Counted from the first letter of the stretch, positions 9,195 to 17,164 are shown. The stretch: DNA of 31,167 nt from JAVWHX01 sp036639875 (GCA_036639875.1 JAVWHX010000025.1:1-31167), one strand, 5' to 3'. Notes: a model not told the origin generated them from the sequence alone. Made by a program: numbers and translations.

Positions 9195-9223
9195 ATTATA
9201 CATAGTTCATAATAAGTATTCAA
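9195..9223 (-). promoter_or_regulatory. sigma-A promoter of the adhesin gene
   Basis: TTGAAT (9218-9223), 17 bases, TATAAT (9195-9200) on the minus strand, about 40 bases before the adhesin ATG. Confidence 0.82.
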
Positions 9224-9233
9224 TACAATAATT

Positions 9234-9264
9234 AAAAAGTTATACCTACAAATACAAGGTATAA
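9234..9264 (-). terminator. second of two tandem terminators between the DUF1893 and adhesin genes
   Basis: TTATACC pairs with GGTATAA around an 11-base loop and is followed by CTTTTT on the minus strand. It lies directly downstream of another hairpin (9266-9293) and just before the adhesin promoter. Confidence 0.6.
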
Positions 9265-9265
9265 T

Positions 9266-9293
9266 AAAAAAATATGAATTTATTTATTCATAT
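9266..9293 (-). terminator. terminator overlapping the end of the DUF1893 gene
   Basis: ATATGAAT pairs with ATTCATAT around a loop that contains the stop codon, followed by a run of T on the minus strand. Confidence 0.72.
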
Positions 9294-9705
9294 TCTTCCT
9301 CAAACTTGTTAGTGTAGCGTTTAATTTCTCAAAACCTTTATCTAAATCCTCAATATCTAAAACACTTTTTTCCATTGGACACATGCCCTCTTTTGTACGA
9401 TTAATAATATAAGGGACAACTTCTTGATAAGTATATGAAACTTGATATTTATCTAATACTTTTATAGCATGTTCACTTATCAAAATAGCATCTAAATGCT
9501 TGATTTGACTTTTTATAAGTAGCATAGCTGCTGACTTACCTATCACCTTATCAGCAACCTCACAATCTTTAAAAAAGAATACATCTTCATTCATTTGATT
9601 CATTATAGGAGCAATTCCATTCAATATAGAATGATATTCAAAGTCTCCTTTTATAGCAACAAAAGTATAATGATTTTGTTTTAAAATATCTAATGCTTTA
9701 TTCAT
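9280..9705 (-). CDS. DUF1893 (TM1506-like) protein
   Basis: A small cytoplasmic protein of 141 residues matching the DUF1893 family. The recognisable core is VIGKSAAMLLIKSQIKHLDA followed by a segment with SEHA and a cysteine near GMCPMEKSV. The family fold is related to cytidine deaminases, but no biochemical role is established that I know of. The frame opens at a GTG (9714). I prefer the ATG at 9705 because AAAGGTG lies 6 bases before it and the GTG is part of that site. The ATG overlaps the end of the ECF S-component gene as ATGAATAA (8 bases), so the two are co-translated. That pairing suggests a task linked to the vitamin or cofactor the transporter imports; this is inference. Confidence 0.8.
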   Translation of the reverse strand: MNKALDILKQNHYTFVAIKGDFEYHSILNGIAPIMNQMNEDVFFFKDCEVADKVIGKSAAMLLIKSQIKHLDAILISEHAIKVLDKYQVSYTYQEVVPYIINRTKEGMCPMEKSVLDIEDLDKGFEKLNATLTSLRKNMNK

Positions 9706-10219
9706 GAATAACACCTTTCCTCTCTAATGCATATACTAATAGTGGAATAAGAATCAATTGAATAATTATTCCAGGTATCCCTGTTGAAATAGCAACCATA
9801 ACCGCAGCTAATCCTCCTACATTCATATTCAATAAATATGTAGCAATCATTAGCATAAGCCCATATACAATTCTTCCCAAGATCATTGCGCTTAATAGAG
9901 AGAGAATACAACTCCATGATTTCCCTTTGGTTAACTTATATATCAATCCACTGAAATAACCATAGGCCATCAATTCTCCAATCATAAAAGGCAATCTTAT
10001 AATAGCTGGCATACCTGTCAAAACACTACTTACAAGTGGTAATAACAGACCTAATGCAAGCCCATAGATTGGTCCTAATACAAAACCAGCTATCAAAACA
10101 GGGATATGCATTGGTAAAAATATAGCCCCTGATTGAGGTCCTGCAAAATGAAATACTTGTGGTAAAACAATTCCTACTGCTAACAACAAACCCATATATG
10201 TTAATTTCTTTGCATTCAT
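9698..10219 (-). CDS. ECF transporter S component (substrate-specific membrane subunit)
   Basis: Membrane protein of 173 residues with about six hydrophobic helices and the S-component signature FLPMHIPVLIAGFVLGPIYG near residues 34-53. That is followed by LLPLVSSVLTGMP and RLPFMIGELMAYGYFSG. S components bind a vitamin or metal and dock on a shared EcfA-A'-T energising module, which is not in this window. The substrate cannot be read from sequence; no riboswitch fits in the 87-base upstream gap. The ATG has GGAGG 6 bases upstream. It is first in a two-gene operon with DUF1893 and is divergent from the GGDEF/EAL gene. Confidence 0.88.
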   Translation of the reverse strand: MNAKKLTYMGLLLAVGIVLPQVFHFAGPQSGAIFLPMHIPVLIAGFVLGPIYGLALGLLLPLVSSVLTGMPAIIRLPFMIGELMAYGYFSGLIYKLTKGKSWSCILSLLSAMILGRIVYGLMLMIATYLLNMNVGGLAAVMVAISTGIPGIIIQLILIPLLVYALERKGVIHE

Positions 10220-10240
10220 AATAATCCTCCATGAGTTATC

Positions 10241-10269
10241 ATTTTAACATACATTTAAAACCATAACAA
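10241..10269 (-). promoter_or_regulatory. promoter of the ECF S/DUF1893 operon
   Basis: TTGTTA (10264-10269), 17 bases, TAAAAT (10241-10246) with a TG one base upstream of the -10, on the minus strand. Confidence 0.65.
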
Positions 10270-10306
10270 TTTACTTACAATATTTAACATTTTTTTACTT
10301 TTTATT

Positions 10307-10335
10307 TTGATTAATGATATGGATAATGATATACT
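10307..10335 (+). promoter_or_regulatory. promoter of the 7TM-GGDEF-EAL gene
   Basis: TTGATT (10307-10312), 17 bases, TATACT (10330-10335). It occupies the bases that would be the first codons if translation began at the in-frame TTG 10307, so it argues for the ATG at 10361. Confidence 0.68.
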
Positions 10336-10360
10336 TATTTTTTGTGAAAGGGAAAGTATT

Positions 10361-12661
10361 ATGGCGAAAAATATACTCATTTTTACCTATGTAGTCGTTG
10401 CGATTATTACGGCTCTTTTTGCATTCAGTGCTACTAAGCAAAAAGATAAAGTTGCAAGAACTTTAAGCATTGTTTTATCAATAGCAACTATTGATTGTTT
10501 AAGTTATCTTGTAACACTTGTTACAAACAATTATGTTGTAGCATCAATTGCATATAGTTTTGTATTTATAAGCACTGTTTGTTTAACTTATTATTTAATA
10601 CAATATGCAAAACAATTTACAAATTTAGATATTATTGTCCCTAAATTTAATTTGATTTTAAAAGTATTCATTTGTTTTGATATTATTATGTTATCTCTTA
10701 ATCCATTTTATGAGATAATGACATCTTTTTTTACAGTTGTATATAATGGTGAAGTTTATTTCCAATTTAAACCATATCTTCTTTTTGATATTCACTTAGG
10801 TGTTTGTTATGTATGTATATTATTCTTTGTTTGTATGTTTATAAGGAAAATATGTCAAGTTGCAGATATTTATAAGAAAAAATATTTAATGATTTTAATT
10901 GGTGTTTTATTAATTGTTATGATAAATGCATTATTTCTTTTTTATGATATTATTTTTGATATATCAATTATTGGTTTTGCGATTATGGGAAGTTTAATTT
11001 ATTACTTATCATTTATCTATGTTCCAAAAAGTTTTACCAATCAAGTGAATAGTATTATTATTTCAAATTTAGATAATCCTATTTTTATGTTTGATGCACA
11101 CAATGTTTGTATCTATCGAAATCAAAAAGCACTTGAATTATTTCCTATATTCTGTGATAAACAATACTTATTATCTGATGTTTCAAACTATCTTCATTTA
11201 GATAGTCAATTAGATGTAGAACAAAAATCTGTTTTTGAACATCACATTGAAAAAGATGGTTATTCAAAGGACTTCATTGTAACCTTTAGTCAACTTTATG
11301 ATAAAAAAAATAAATACATTGGTTCAAATCTCATTTTTCAAGATACTACTGATAAAAACACACTTTTAAGCAAGTTACATGACTTAGCTTATTTTGATCC
11401 ACTAACAAGTTTATATAATCATGTTCACTTCTGTCAAAAAACTGTAGATTTATTTAAACAATATCCAGATAAAAAGTTTTTAATTATTAAATTTGATATT
11501 CAAAAGTTTAAACACATTAATGAAGTTCTCAGTGAAAATGTTGGAAATACAGTTTTATGTACTATTGCTGAAACAATGTCGGCAATACTTCCAGAATATT
11601 GTGTTTATGGAAAAGCAGAAACAGATCACTTTGTAATATGTTTATTTGAAGATGATGATATATCTACTTATTTAACTCGAATTTTTCAAGATTCACAAAA
11701 CAAACTAAATTTAACAATTTCAATTGTTCCTAGTATAGGGATATATCGTGTTGATGATATGTCAATTCCTATTTCTCAAATGTGTGATTGGGCAAATCTT
11801 GCTTCTCATACCATTAAAGGAAACTATATGAAACAATATGCATATTATGAAAAAAATCTCAGTCAACAAGTTGTTAATGAACAAGAGATGATTAGAGACT
11901 TAGAAATGTCTTTAGAGAATGGTTGGTTTGAAGTTTATGTACAACCACAATATCACCATCAAAAGAAAACTATTATTGGTGGAGAAGTTTTAACCAGATG
12001 GGTCCACCCATATAAAGGACTTATTCCTCCTAATGATTTTATTCCACTTTTTGAAATGAATGGCTTAATCGCAAAACTTGATAAACATATTTGGGAAAAG
12101 ACTTGTCAGTACATAAGATCATGGTTAGATCAAGGTCTTGATGTTGCTAAGTTACCATTATCTGTAAATATATCTCGTGCTGATTTTTATTACCTAAATG
12201 TAGAAGAAACTTTATTAAGATTAACACAGAAATATAACATCCCTACAAAAATGTTAGCCCTTGAAATTACTGAATCGTCATACACAGATAACTTAAGTGA
12301 AATGATTGATATGGTTGAAAGACTTCAAAAACATGGTTTTGTAATCGAAATGGATGATTTTGGTTCTGGCTATTCATCATTAGCAGTATTAAAGGATTTA
12401 CCTGTTGATATTATCAAGCTTGATATGAATTTCTTAGTCTCTCGACTTCGTGATGAAAAAACAAGCGATACTCTTCAAATGCTACAAGCAGTTATCCAAA
12501 TGATTCAATTTGTTGATATTCCTATTATTGTTGAAGGAGTTGAAACTCAACAGCAAGCTGATTTTGTATCATCATTAGGATGTCATGTTATCCAAGGATA
12601 TTATTATTCTAAACCAATTCATATTAACTCATATGTAGAAATTGTACAAAAACAATACTAG
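10361..12661 (+). CDS. membrane-bound c-di-GMP phosphodiesterase (7TM-PAS-like-degenerate GGDEF-EAL)
   Basis: 766 residues. About seven hydrophobic helices fill residues 5-222, like the 7TM sensor of some histidine kinases. A PAS-like segment follows (about 230-330), then GGDEF (about 340-495) and EAL (about 505-766). The GGDEF signature is destroyed: KAETDHF at 418-424, so cyclase activity is unlikely, though GTP-binding control is possible. The EAL core keeps its metal and catalytic residues: GEVLTRW (541-547), N603, E635, the loop MDDFGSGYSSL (D665, D666), K686 and EGVE (725-728). It should cleave c-di-GMP to pGpG. I start at ATG 10361 because AAAGGGAAAG precedes it and a promoter covers the upstream in-frame codons. 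It stands alone with its own terminator. The signal sensed is unknown. Confidence 0.9.
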   Translation: MAKNILIFTYVVVAIITALFAFSATKQKDKVARTLSIVLSIATIDCLSYLVTLVTNNYVVASIAYSFVFISTVCLTYYLIQYAKQFTNLDIIVPKFNLILKVFICFDIIMLSLNPFYEIMTSFFTVVYNGEVYFQFKPYLLFDIHLGVCYVCILFFVCMFIRKICQVADIYKKKYLMILIGVLLIVMINALFLFYDIIFDISIIGFAIMGSLIYYLSFIYVPKSFTNQVNSIIISNLDNPIFMFDAHNVCIYRNQKALELFPIFCDKQYLLSDVSNYLHLDSQLDVEQKSVFEHHIEKDGYSKDFIVTFSQLYDKKNKYIGSNLIFQDTTDKNTLLSKLHDLAYFDPLTSLYNHVHFCQKTVDLFKQYPDKKFLIIKFDIQKFKHINEVLSENVGNTVLCTIAETMSAILPEYCVYGKAETDHFVICLFEDDDISTYLTRIFQDSQNKLNLTISIVPSIGIYRVDDMSIPISQMCDWANLASHTIKGNYMKQYAYYEKNLSQQVVNEQEMIRDLEMSLENGWFEVYVQPQYHHQKKTIIGGEVLTRWVHPYKGLIPPNDFIPLFEMNGLIAKLDKHIWEKTCQYIRSWLDQGLDVAKLPLSVNISRADFYYLNVEETLLRLTQKYNIPTKMLALEITESSYTDNLSEMIDMVERLQKHGFVIEMDDFGSGYSSLAVLKDLPVDIIKLDMNFLVSRLRDEKTSDTLQMLQAVIQMIQFVDIPIIVEGVETQQQADFVSSLGCHVIQGYYYSKPIHINSYVEIVQKQY

Positions 12662-12694
12662 AAAGCTCATCTCATTATGGATGTGCTTTTTAAA
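12662..12694 (+). terminator. terminator of the 7TM-GGDEF-EAL gene
   Basis: AAAGCTCATC pairs with GATGTGCTTT (one mismatch) and is followed by TTTTTAAAT, right after the stop codon. Confidence 0.75.
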
Positions 12695-12696
12695 TA

Positions 12697-12734
12697 TAAA
12701 AAAAAGCATAGCAAGGATTACTCCTAACTATGCC
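12697..12734 (-). terminator. terminator of the cold-shock gene
   Basis: On the minus strand GCATAG pairs with CTATGC, with a further AGGA/TCCT inside, and eight T residues follow. Confidence 0.85.
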
Positions 12735-12740
12735 CCTTTA

Positions 12741-12944
12741 TTATAACGCTGAAACGTTAACTGCTTGGTCTCCTCTATCACCTTGAGTGATATCGAAACT
12801 TACGCTTTGTCCTTCTTCTAAAGATTTGAATCCGTTACCAGCGATTCCTGAGAAATGTACAAAAATATCTTTCCCGTTTTCGTCATTAGTAATGAAACCA
12901 AAACCTTTTTCTGAGTTAAACCATTTTACTTTACCTGTATTCAT
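12741..12944 (-). CDS. cold-shock domain protein (CspA/CspB family)
   Basis: A 67-residue single OB-fold RNA chaperone that binds single-stranded RNA/DNA in the cytoplasm and keeps messages unfolded, notably after a temperature drop. Both nucleic-acid motifs are intact: KGFGFI (RNP1, residues 13-18) and DIFVHF (RNP2, 26-31), after the typical GKVKWFNSEKG opening. Length is normal. The ATG follows AAGGAGG by about 7 bases. A strong promoter lies at 13080-13108, so the mRNA has an untranslated leader of about 130 bases, as is usual for cold-induced csp genes. That leader can fold two exclusive hairpins around the ribosome site and start codon (12937-12981). Several paralogs usually exist, so I give no letter. 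Confidence 0.95.
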   Translation of the reverse strand: MNTGKVKWFNSEKGFGFITNDENGKDIFVHFSGIAGNGFKSLEEGQSVSFDITQGDRGDQAVNVSAL

Positions 12945-12981
12945 CTGAATACCTCCTTTTTTATGTTAACAAAAGGGGTAT
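12937..12981 (-). promoter_or_regulatory. two mutually exclusive hairpins at the csp ribosome site and start codon
   Basis: In the mRNA, AUACCCCUUUU pairs with AAAAGGaGGUAU (one bulged A; 12949-12981), burying the whole ribosome site. Alternatively GUAUUC pairs with GAAUAC around AGAU (12937-12952), which frees most of the ribosome site and puts the AUG at the loop edge. The two share bases 12949-12952 and cannot coexist. Pairings are seen directly; a thermosensor role is inference. Confidence 0.6.
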
Positions 12982-13079
12982 TGATATAAAAAAATCACAA
13001 TGTAGTCTGCATATATCCAAGAGATAAATACAATCTTCATCGTGAATAATGATATCTATAACCTTTTATTACCAAAGTC

Positions 13080-13108
13080 ATCATAACACTTCAATTTTCA
13101 TATGTCAA
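13080..13108 (-). promoter_or_regulatory. sigma-A promoter of the csp gene
   Basis: Perfect TTGACA (13103-13108), 17 bases, TATGAT (13080-13085) on the minus strand. It predicts a start near 13073 and a leader of about 130 bases. Confidence 0.85.
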
Positions 13109-13134
13109 ACTATTTCGCTTTTTTATTTTTCTGC

Positions 13135-14628
13135 CTAATCTTTAACCTCTTCCATTTTTCCAACTCCACCTATACACTTACCAGTATACATATCCCAAGT
13201 TGTTCTAATTGTCAGTAAACAATTAATCATTATTTCAGGATGATCTGTTTTTGGTAGTTTAAGAAGCATCTTCACTGTTGGGTTTTTAAAAGTGGCTTTA
13301 TTTAATGCAGTGACAAGTTCTTTAGAAGATTCTTCACTCATACCTATCATATCAGTTAAACGATAATACTCTTTATCTGTTTTTTCATTAAAGTTATAAT
13401 ATTCAACCGTACCATATTGTATATCATATTCAAAAAAATGTTCCTCAGTTAATTCTGTCAAAGCTCTATGATATGCTTTTTCTTTTTCATAATCATTTAA
13501 TATATTATGTTGACCATAAGTTGGAATAATTTCAGAAGAAAGATTTTCCTTTTCATGTAATATAATTGCTGTATCACAGATTAAATTTTCAACATTCTCA
13601 AAGCACTTTAAAAGTTGTGGATTATACATTCCACACTCTCCATTAAAGATCATCTTCTTAGCTTGTACATGTGAAAAAGCTCTTTTATAAACTCTTTCGT
13701 TTGTAAGAGCATCATAAACATCTGCTAAAGATACAATTTGTGACCAAATAGGTATTTCATTACCTTTCAATCCTTTTGGATAACCTTTACCATCCCATTT
13801 CTCATGATGATAATAAATCACATCTTCAAAGAAACGATAAGTATCATCATTATATAACCCTTTTAATTTCTTTAGTATTTCACGACCATAATTTGTATGT
13901 AGTTTCATTAGTTCAAATTCTTCATCTGTTAACTTTGTTGGTTTATTTAAAATAGTATCACTTATCATAATTTTACCTACATCATGTAAGATAGATGCCA
14001 AACCAACTGTTAAAATCACATCATCACTAATCTGGTATTCAGGATATTCCTTTTGAACCTCTCTCATTAAAATATCTGTCATATATCTCACACGATAAAT
14101 ATGTTCCCCAGACTCAAGATTTCTAAATTCTACCAAAGTCCCTAAAGCTTCTAATACTTGAACTTTCATATCTTCTAATACTTGAATACTATCTTTTAAA
14201 TCTCTCGTTTGAGTATCAACTAACCATTTTAATCTATTCTGATTTCTAAAAGTATTAATCATATAAAGTATACGATGCTTTAAAATAAAGGAAACATATG
14301 GTTTCCCAATAACCTCAAAAACATCTAAACAAATTGCTTGATTATAAAGTTCTTCATCCGTTAAATCATGAAGAAGAAATATAGGAATACGATCAACAAT
14401 CTTCTTTTCATGACACTGAATCAAGAAATGAACTGCTTGTTCTTCACCAATACTACTATCTACTAAAGTAACTGCAATTTTATTAGCTTCTAAGATTAAA
14501 TATTTTACTGCATCATTAATATTTTTTGTAACGATACTCCTAAAGTTATCTTTAAAAATCTCTTTGAATTTTTCTATTTCATCATCATCAGAAGCGATAA
14601 TCAAAATATATTCTTGTGTTTGTCCCAC
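13135..14628 (-). CDS. response regulator with HD-GYP c-di-GMP phosphodiesterase domain
   Basis: 497 residues. The N-terminal receiver (about 1-125) has acidic SDDDE, phospho-acceptor D57 in LVDSS, and K109 in VIGKPY, so it can probably be phosphorylated. The HD-GYP domain (about 150-350) has all usual ligands: H176, ILHDVGK with H215-D216, the paired histidines 274-275 (YYHHEKWDGKGYPKG), GYP at 282-284 and LADVYDAL with D303. It should degrade c-di-GMP. A C-terminal region of about 140 residues looks PAS-like and is unassigned. No partner kinase is adjacent. An upstream ATG (14664) falls on the promoter's transcription start, so I use the GTG at 14628, preceded by GGGGTGA. No terminator separates it from the csp promoter. 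Confidence 0.9.
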   Translation of the reverse strand: MGQTQEYILIIASDDDEIEKFKEIFKDNFRSIVTKNINDAVKYLILEANKIAVTLVDSSIGEEQAVHFLIQCHEKKIVDRIPIFLLHDLTDEELYNQAICLDVFEVIGKPYVSFILKHRILYMINTFRNQNRLKWLVDTQTRDLKDSIQVLEDMKVQVLEALGTLVEFRNLESGEHIYRVRYMTDILMREVQKEYPEYQISDDVILTVGLASILHDVGKIMISDTILNKPTKLTDEEFELMKLHTNYGREILKKLKGLYNDDTYRFFEDVIYYHHEKWDGKGYPKGLKGNEIPIWSQIVSLADVYDALTNERVYKRAFSHVQAKKMIFNGECGMYNPQLLKCFENVENLICDTAIILHEKENLSSEIIPTYGQHNILNDYEKEKAYHRALTELTEEHFFEYDIQYGTVEYYNFNEKTDKEYYRLTDMIGMSEESSKELVTALNKATFKNPTVKMLLKLPKTDHPEIMINCLLTIRTTWDMYTGKCIGGVGKMEEVKD

Positions 14629-14664
14629 AAACTCACCCCGCTTTATTTTATTTGTCCCGCACAT

Positions 14665-14673
14665 ATTATAGCA
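14665..14673 (-). promoter_or_regulatory. extended -10 promoter of the HD-GYP gene
   Basis: TGCTATAAT on the minus strand, an extended -10 (TATAAT at 14665-14670) with no good -35. It sits just downstream of the tspO terminator. Confidence 0.68.
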
Positions 14674-14683
14674 TAATTAAACA

Positions 14684-14716
14684 AAAGAATTGTAGTAGAT
14701 TTTTATCTATTACAAT
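14684..14716 (-). terminator. terminator after tspO
   Basis: A 12-position stem with one mismatch, ATTGTAATAGAT against ATCTACTACAAT around AAAA, followed by TCTTTTG on the minus strand. Read on the plus strand it is also followed by a T run. Confidence 0.75.
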
Positions 14717-14724
14717 CTTTTTTA

Positions 14725-15183
14725 CTATTTATTCAATAAAAATATATGAAAATTAAGGATAAATGCAAAAATGCACCACAAAAGATAAGGTATTTGTAGA
14801 TATGCAGATAACGGATTTATCTTATAAAATACATACATCATTAAAACAATAGAACCAATTAACAATAATATCCAAATTGAACTTAATAAGTACTTTTGTA
14901 GTCCAAAAAACAAAAATGACCATGTCACATTAAAAAACATTTGAATAATATAAACAATAATCACTTGCTTTTTTTCTTGCCCTTGCAAAGCAAGAAAGAA
15001 AGATATCCCTAACAATACATATAAGATTGTCCATACAACAGGAAACACTATACCTGGTGGACTATAGAATGGTTTTAACAATTCATTATACTGTACTGTC
15101 ATATTTCCTACTAACAACCCACTTAACGACCCAATCAAAACTGTCAACAAAATACTTTCAATAAGATCAAATATCTTTTCCAT
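14725..15183 (-). CDS. tspO: TspO/MBR family membrane protein
   Basis: 152 residues forming five hydrophobic helices. Family marks are PFYSPPGIVFPVVWTILYVL (about 38-57), FNVTWSFLFFGLQK and LQIPYLLWCIFAFILN. TspO proteins bind porphyrins and related tetrapyrroles and are linked to oxidative or stress responses. The bacterial role remains debated. The ATG has AGGAGG 7 bases upstream. The MATE operon terminator lies just before it and its own terminator follows, so it appears monocistronic, though I see no convincing promoter in the 55-base gap. Fewer tryptophans are present than in many homologues. Confidence 0.92.
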   Translation of the reverse strand: MEKIFDLIESILLTVLIGSLSGLLVGNMTVQYNELLKPFYSPPGIVFPVVWTILYVLLGISFFLALQGQEKKQVIIVYIIQMFFNVTWSFLFFGLQKYLLSSIWILLLIGSIVLMMYVFYKINPLSAYLQIPYLLWCIFAFILNFHIFLLNK

Positions 15184-15221
15184 TATAATTCCTCCTAATA
15201 TGTTATATTCAGATTATAAAA

Positions 15222-15249
15222 GAAAAATACAGAATATATTATTCTGTAT
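15222..15249 (-). terminator. terminator of the MarR-MATE operon
   Basis: ATACAGAATA pairs with TATTCTGTAT (10 bp) around a 3-base loop, then TTTTTC on the minus strand; the stop codon of the MATE gene lies within the hairpin. Confidence 0.85.
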
Positions 15250-16591
15250 CAATAGCTAATGCTTTTGTTTTGTATTCTCTCTTTATTGCAAACATTGTAA
15301 TAATAAAGGAAACGAAATCAGCAGTTGGAACAGCAAAGAAAATTCCATATAAACCAAAGAATTGTGCATATATAATAATAAGTGGTATTAACACAATAAC
15401 TTGTCTAATTAAATTCAATAAGCTTGCTTCCTTAATCTTTCCAACAGCTTGGAAATAGTTTGCACATACCATCTGTGCTCCTACTAAAAAGACTAGCATA
15501 AACCAAATTCTTAAAGCACTTGTTCCTAATTTCAAGATTTCTGGATCTTGGCTAAAGAATGAAATAATGACATTTGGAAAGAACTGTACGCAAAGAAAAC
15601 CTAAAGTAGCAAAACAGGTAGCTCCAATTATAGAATATTTTAATGTTTCTTTAACCCTATCCATCTTATGGGCCCCAAAGTTATAACTAACTAGGGACTG
15701 TTGCCCTTGACAAAGACCCGTTAAAGGCATTAATAAGATTGTTTGGAAACTTGTTAAAACACCTACTGTTGATACAGCTATATCGCCTCCGTAACTTGCT
15801 AGTGTACCATTTAAAACAATATTAAGAACACTATTAGCCATTTGCATAAAGAAGACTGGTAAGCCAGTAGAAATAATTCTTTTTATATAACCAAAATTTA
15901 CTTTTAAACAATCTAATGTCATTTGAATAATACTACGTTTACTCATAATAAAGGCAAGTTGCCATACTGCACTTAGAAATTGTCCACCAATTGTTGCCCA
16001 AGCAGCTCCTGCCATACCCATATCTAATTGAAAGATAAAAATATAGTCAAAGATAATATTGAAACCTGCCCCAATCAATTGTGATATCATAGCATTTTTA
16101 GGATTACCTTGTGCTCTTGACAAGTTATTACCCCACATTGCAATACATTGAAAAACAGCTCCAAATAAAATAATACTTAAATATTCGCTAGCATATGGCA
16201 ATACCGCTTCACTCGAACCCAATACTACAAGAATTGGTTCCATAAAGATATTCCCAAACACCATAAAGATAATCCCATAAAACACTGACAACATAAACGA
16301 ATTCCCAAGATATTTCTTAGCTTCATCTTTTTGTCCAGCCCCTAAACTAATTGAGAAGCGAGTTCCTCCTCCAACACCAGAGCCTAAACTCAGGGCCATT
16401 AGTACTAATGTAACAGGAAAACTAATTGTAATACCAGCCAAACCTAAAGCGCCAAGTCCAGGAGCATTTCCAATAAACATTCTATCAACAATATTATATA
16501 TAGCATTAACCAGCATTCCAATAATTGCTGGTACAGAGAATTCTACCAATAAAGGTAAAATTCTTTTTATTCCCATTCTTTCATCATTCAA
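15239..16591 (-). CDS. MATE family multidrug/Na+ antiporter
   Basis: 450 residues with about 12 hydrophobic helices. The opening FSVPAIIGMLVNAIYNIVDRMFIG (in two overlapping family motifs, residues about 18-41) and ALSLGSGVGGGTRFSISLGAG are typical of the DinF/NorM-like MATE branch, which expels cationic drugs or metabolites in exchange for Na+ or H+. The substrate is not readable. The first in-frame codon is a TTG at 16591, whose first bases overlap the MarR stop (16584-16586). An AAGG site lies about 9 bases before it, and the alternative ATG at 16576 would lose family-typical residues, so the TTG is plausible. It is co-transcribed with the MarR regulator and probably repressed by it. Confidence 0.9.
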   Translation of the reverse strand: MNDERMGIKRILPLLVEFSVPAIIGMLVNAIYNIVDRMFIGNAPGLGALGLAGITISFPVTLVLMALSLGSGVGGGTRFSISLGAGQKDEAKKYLGNSFMLSVFYGIIFMVFGNIFMEPILVVLGSSEAVLPYASEYLSIILFGAVFQCIAMWGNNLSRAQGNPKNAMISQLIGAGFNIIFDYIFIFQLDMGMAGAAWATIGGQFLSAVWQLAFIMSKRSIIQMTLDCLKVNFGYIKRIISTGLPVFFMQMANSVLNIVLNGTLASYGGDIAVSTVGVLTSFQTILLMPLTGLCQGQQSLVSYNFGAHKMDRVKETLKYSIIGATCFATLGFLCVQFFPNVIISFFSQDPEILKLGTSALRIWFMLVFLVGAQMVCANYFQAVGKIKEASLLNLIRQVIVLIPLIIIYAQFFGLYGIFFAVPTADFVSFIITMFAIKREYKTKALAIDTE

Positions 16592-17018
16592 TCTCTTCTA
16601 CCTTCTTTCTTACATTTTCACACATCTCATCAAGAATTCTCATCACAACAATCACATCTTCTTCACTCAAACCATCCAACAACCAATCTGAACTCTTATG
16701 AAAAACATCAAATATATAGTCTAACTTATTATTAGCTTTATCAGTTAAATAAAGACAATGATATCTACGATCCTGTTGATTAATAGCCTTCTTCACATAC
16801 CCTTTTTCTATCATAACTTTGATAACACGTGTAATTGCACTCTTATCAATTCGTAACTTTTTGCCTAACTCCTCTTGAGAAATCCCATCATTTCTATATA
16901 TTTCAACCAGCAGATTACATTCACCATGTGTTAATCCTTCATCTTTAAAAATCGCATTGACATATGCTCTATTTTGATTAGCTAAATAATGTATTCTTTT
17001 TCCTATTCTCTTATCCAT
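16584..17018 (-). CDS. MarR family transcriptional regulator
   Basis: 144 residues with a winged helix-turn-helix: LTHGECNLLVEIYRNDG, then SQEELGKKLRIDKSAITRVI (recognition helix) and a wing with DRRYHCLYLT. MarR proteins are dimeric repressors released by phenolic or drug ligands. An in-frame ATG occurs at 17039, but it lies inside a perfect palindrome at the predicted transcription start. The ATG at 17018 has AAGGAG 6 bases upstream and is chosen. The palindrome GTTGACATGTCAAC (17032-17045) just after the -10 should be its own operator, giving autorepression of the marR-MATE operon. It overlaps the MATE gene by a few bases. Confidence 0.9.
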   Translation of the reverse strand: MDKRIGKRIHYLANQNRAYVNAIFKDEGLTHGECNLLVEIYRNDGISQEELGKKLRIDKSAITRVIKVMIEKGYVKKAINQQDRRYHCLYLTDKANNKLDYIFDVFHKSSDWLLDGLSEEDVIVVMRILDEMCENVRKKVEEIE

Positions 17019-17031
17019 TTCATTCTCCTTG

Positions 17032-17045
17032 GTTGACATGTCAAC
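17032..17045. promoter_or_regulatory. palindromic operator of the MarR-MATE operon
   Basis: GTTGACATGTCAAC is a perfect 14-base inverted repeat placed two bases after the -10, at the expected transcription start. That is the classical place for a MarR autorepression site. Confidence 0.75.
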
Positions 17046-17046
17046 T

Positions 17047-17074
17047 ATTATAGTTTAATTTCCTGAAAAGTCAA
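17047..17074 (-). promoter_or_regulatory. sigma-A promoter of the MarR-MATE operon
   Basis: TTGACT (17069-17074), 16 bases, TATAAT (17047-17052) on the minus strand. Confidence 0.8.
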
Positions 17075-17113
17075 TATTTAAAGCAGTTAAGACTATAATT
17101 ATAATACAAATTG

Positions 17114-17122
17114 TGCTAAAAT
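17114..17122 (+). promoter_or_regulatory. possible extended -10 promoter of the Cache-GGDEF-EAL operon
   Basis: TGCTAAAAT on the plus strand, 43 bases before the ATG at 17165; no good -35 is seen, so this is tentative. Confidence 0.4.
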
Positions 17123-17164
17123 TATATTATCAAAAAGCAAAGTATAAACTAAAGTGAGGACATT

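Noticed and set aside
10026..10232. Minus-strand frame starting just upstream of the ECF S gene
   Set aside because: Its ATG overlaps the S-component ribosome site and the frame is an out-of-register shadow of a clear transporter.
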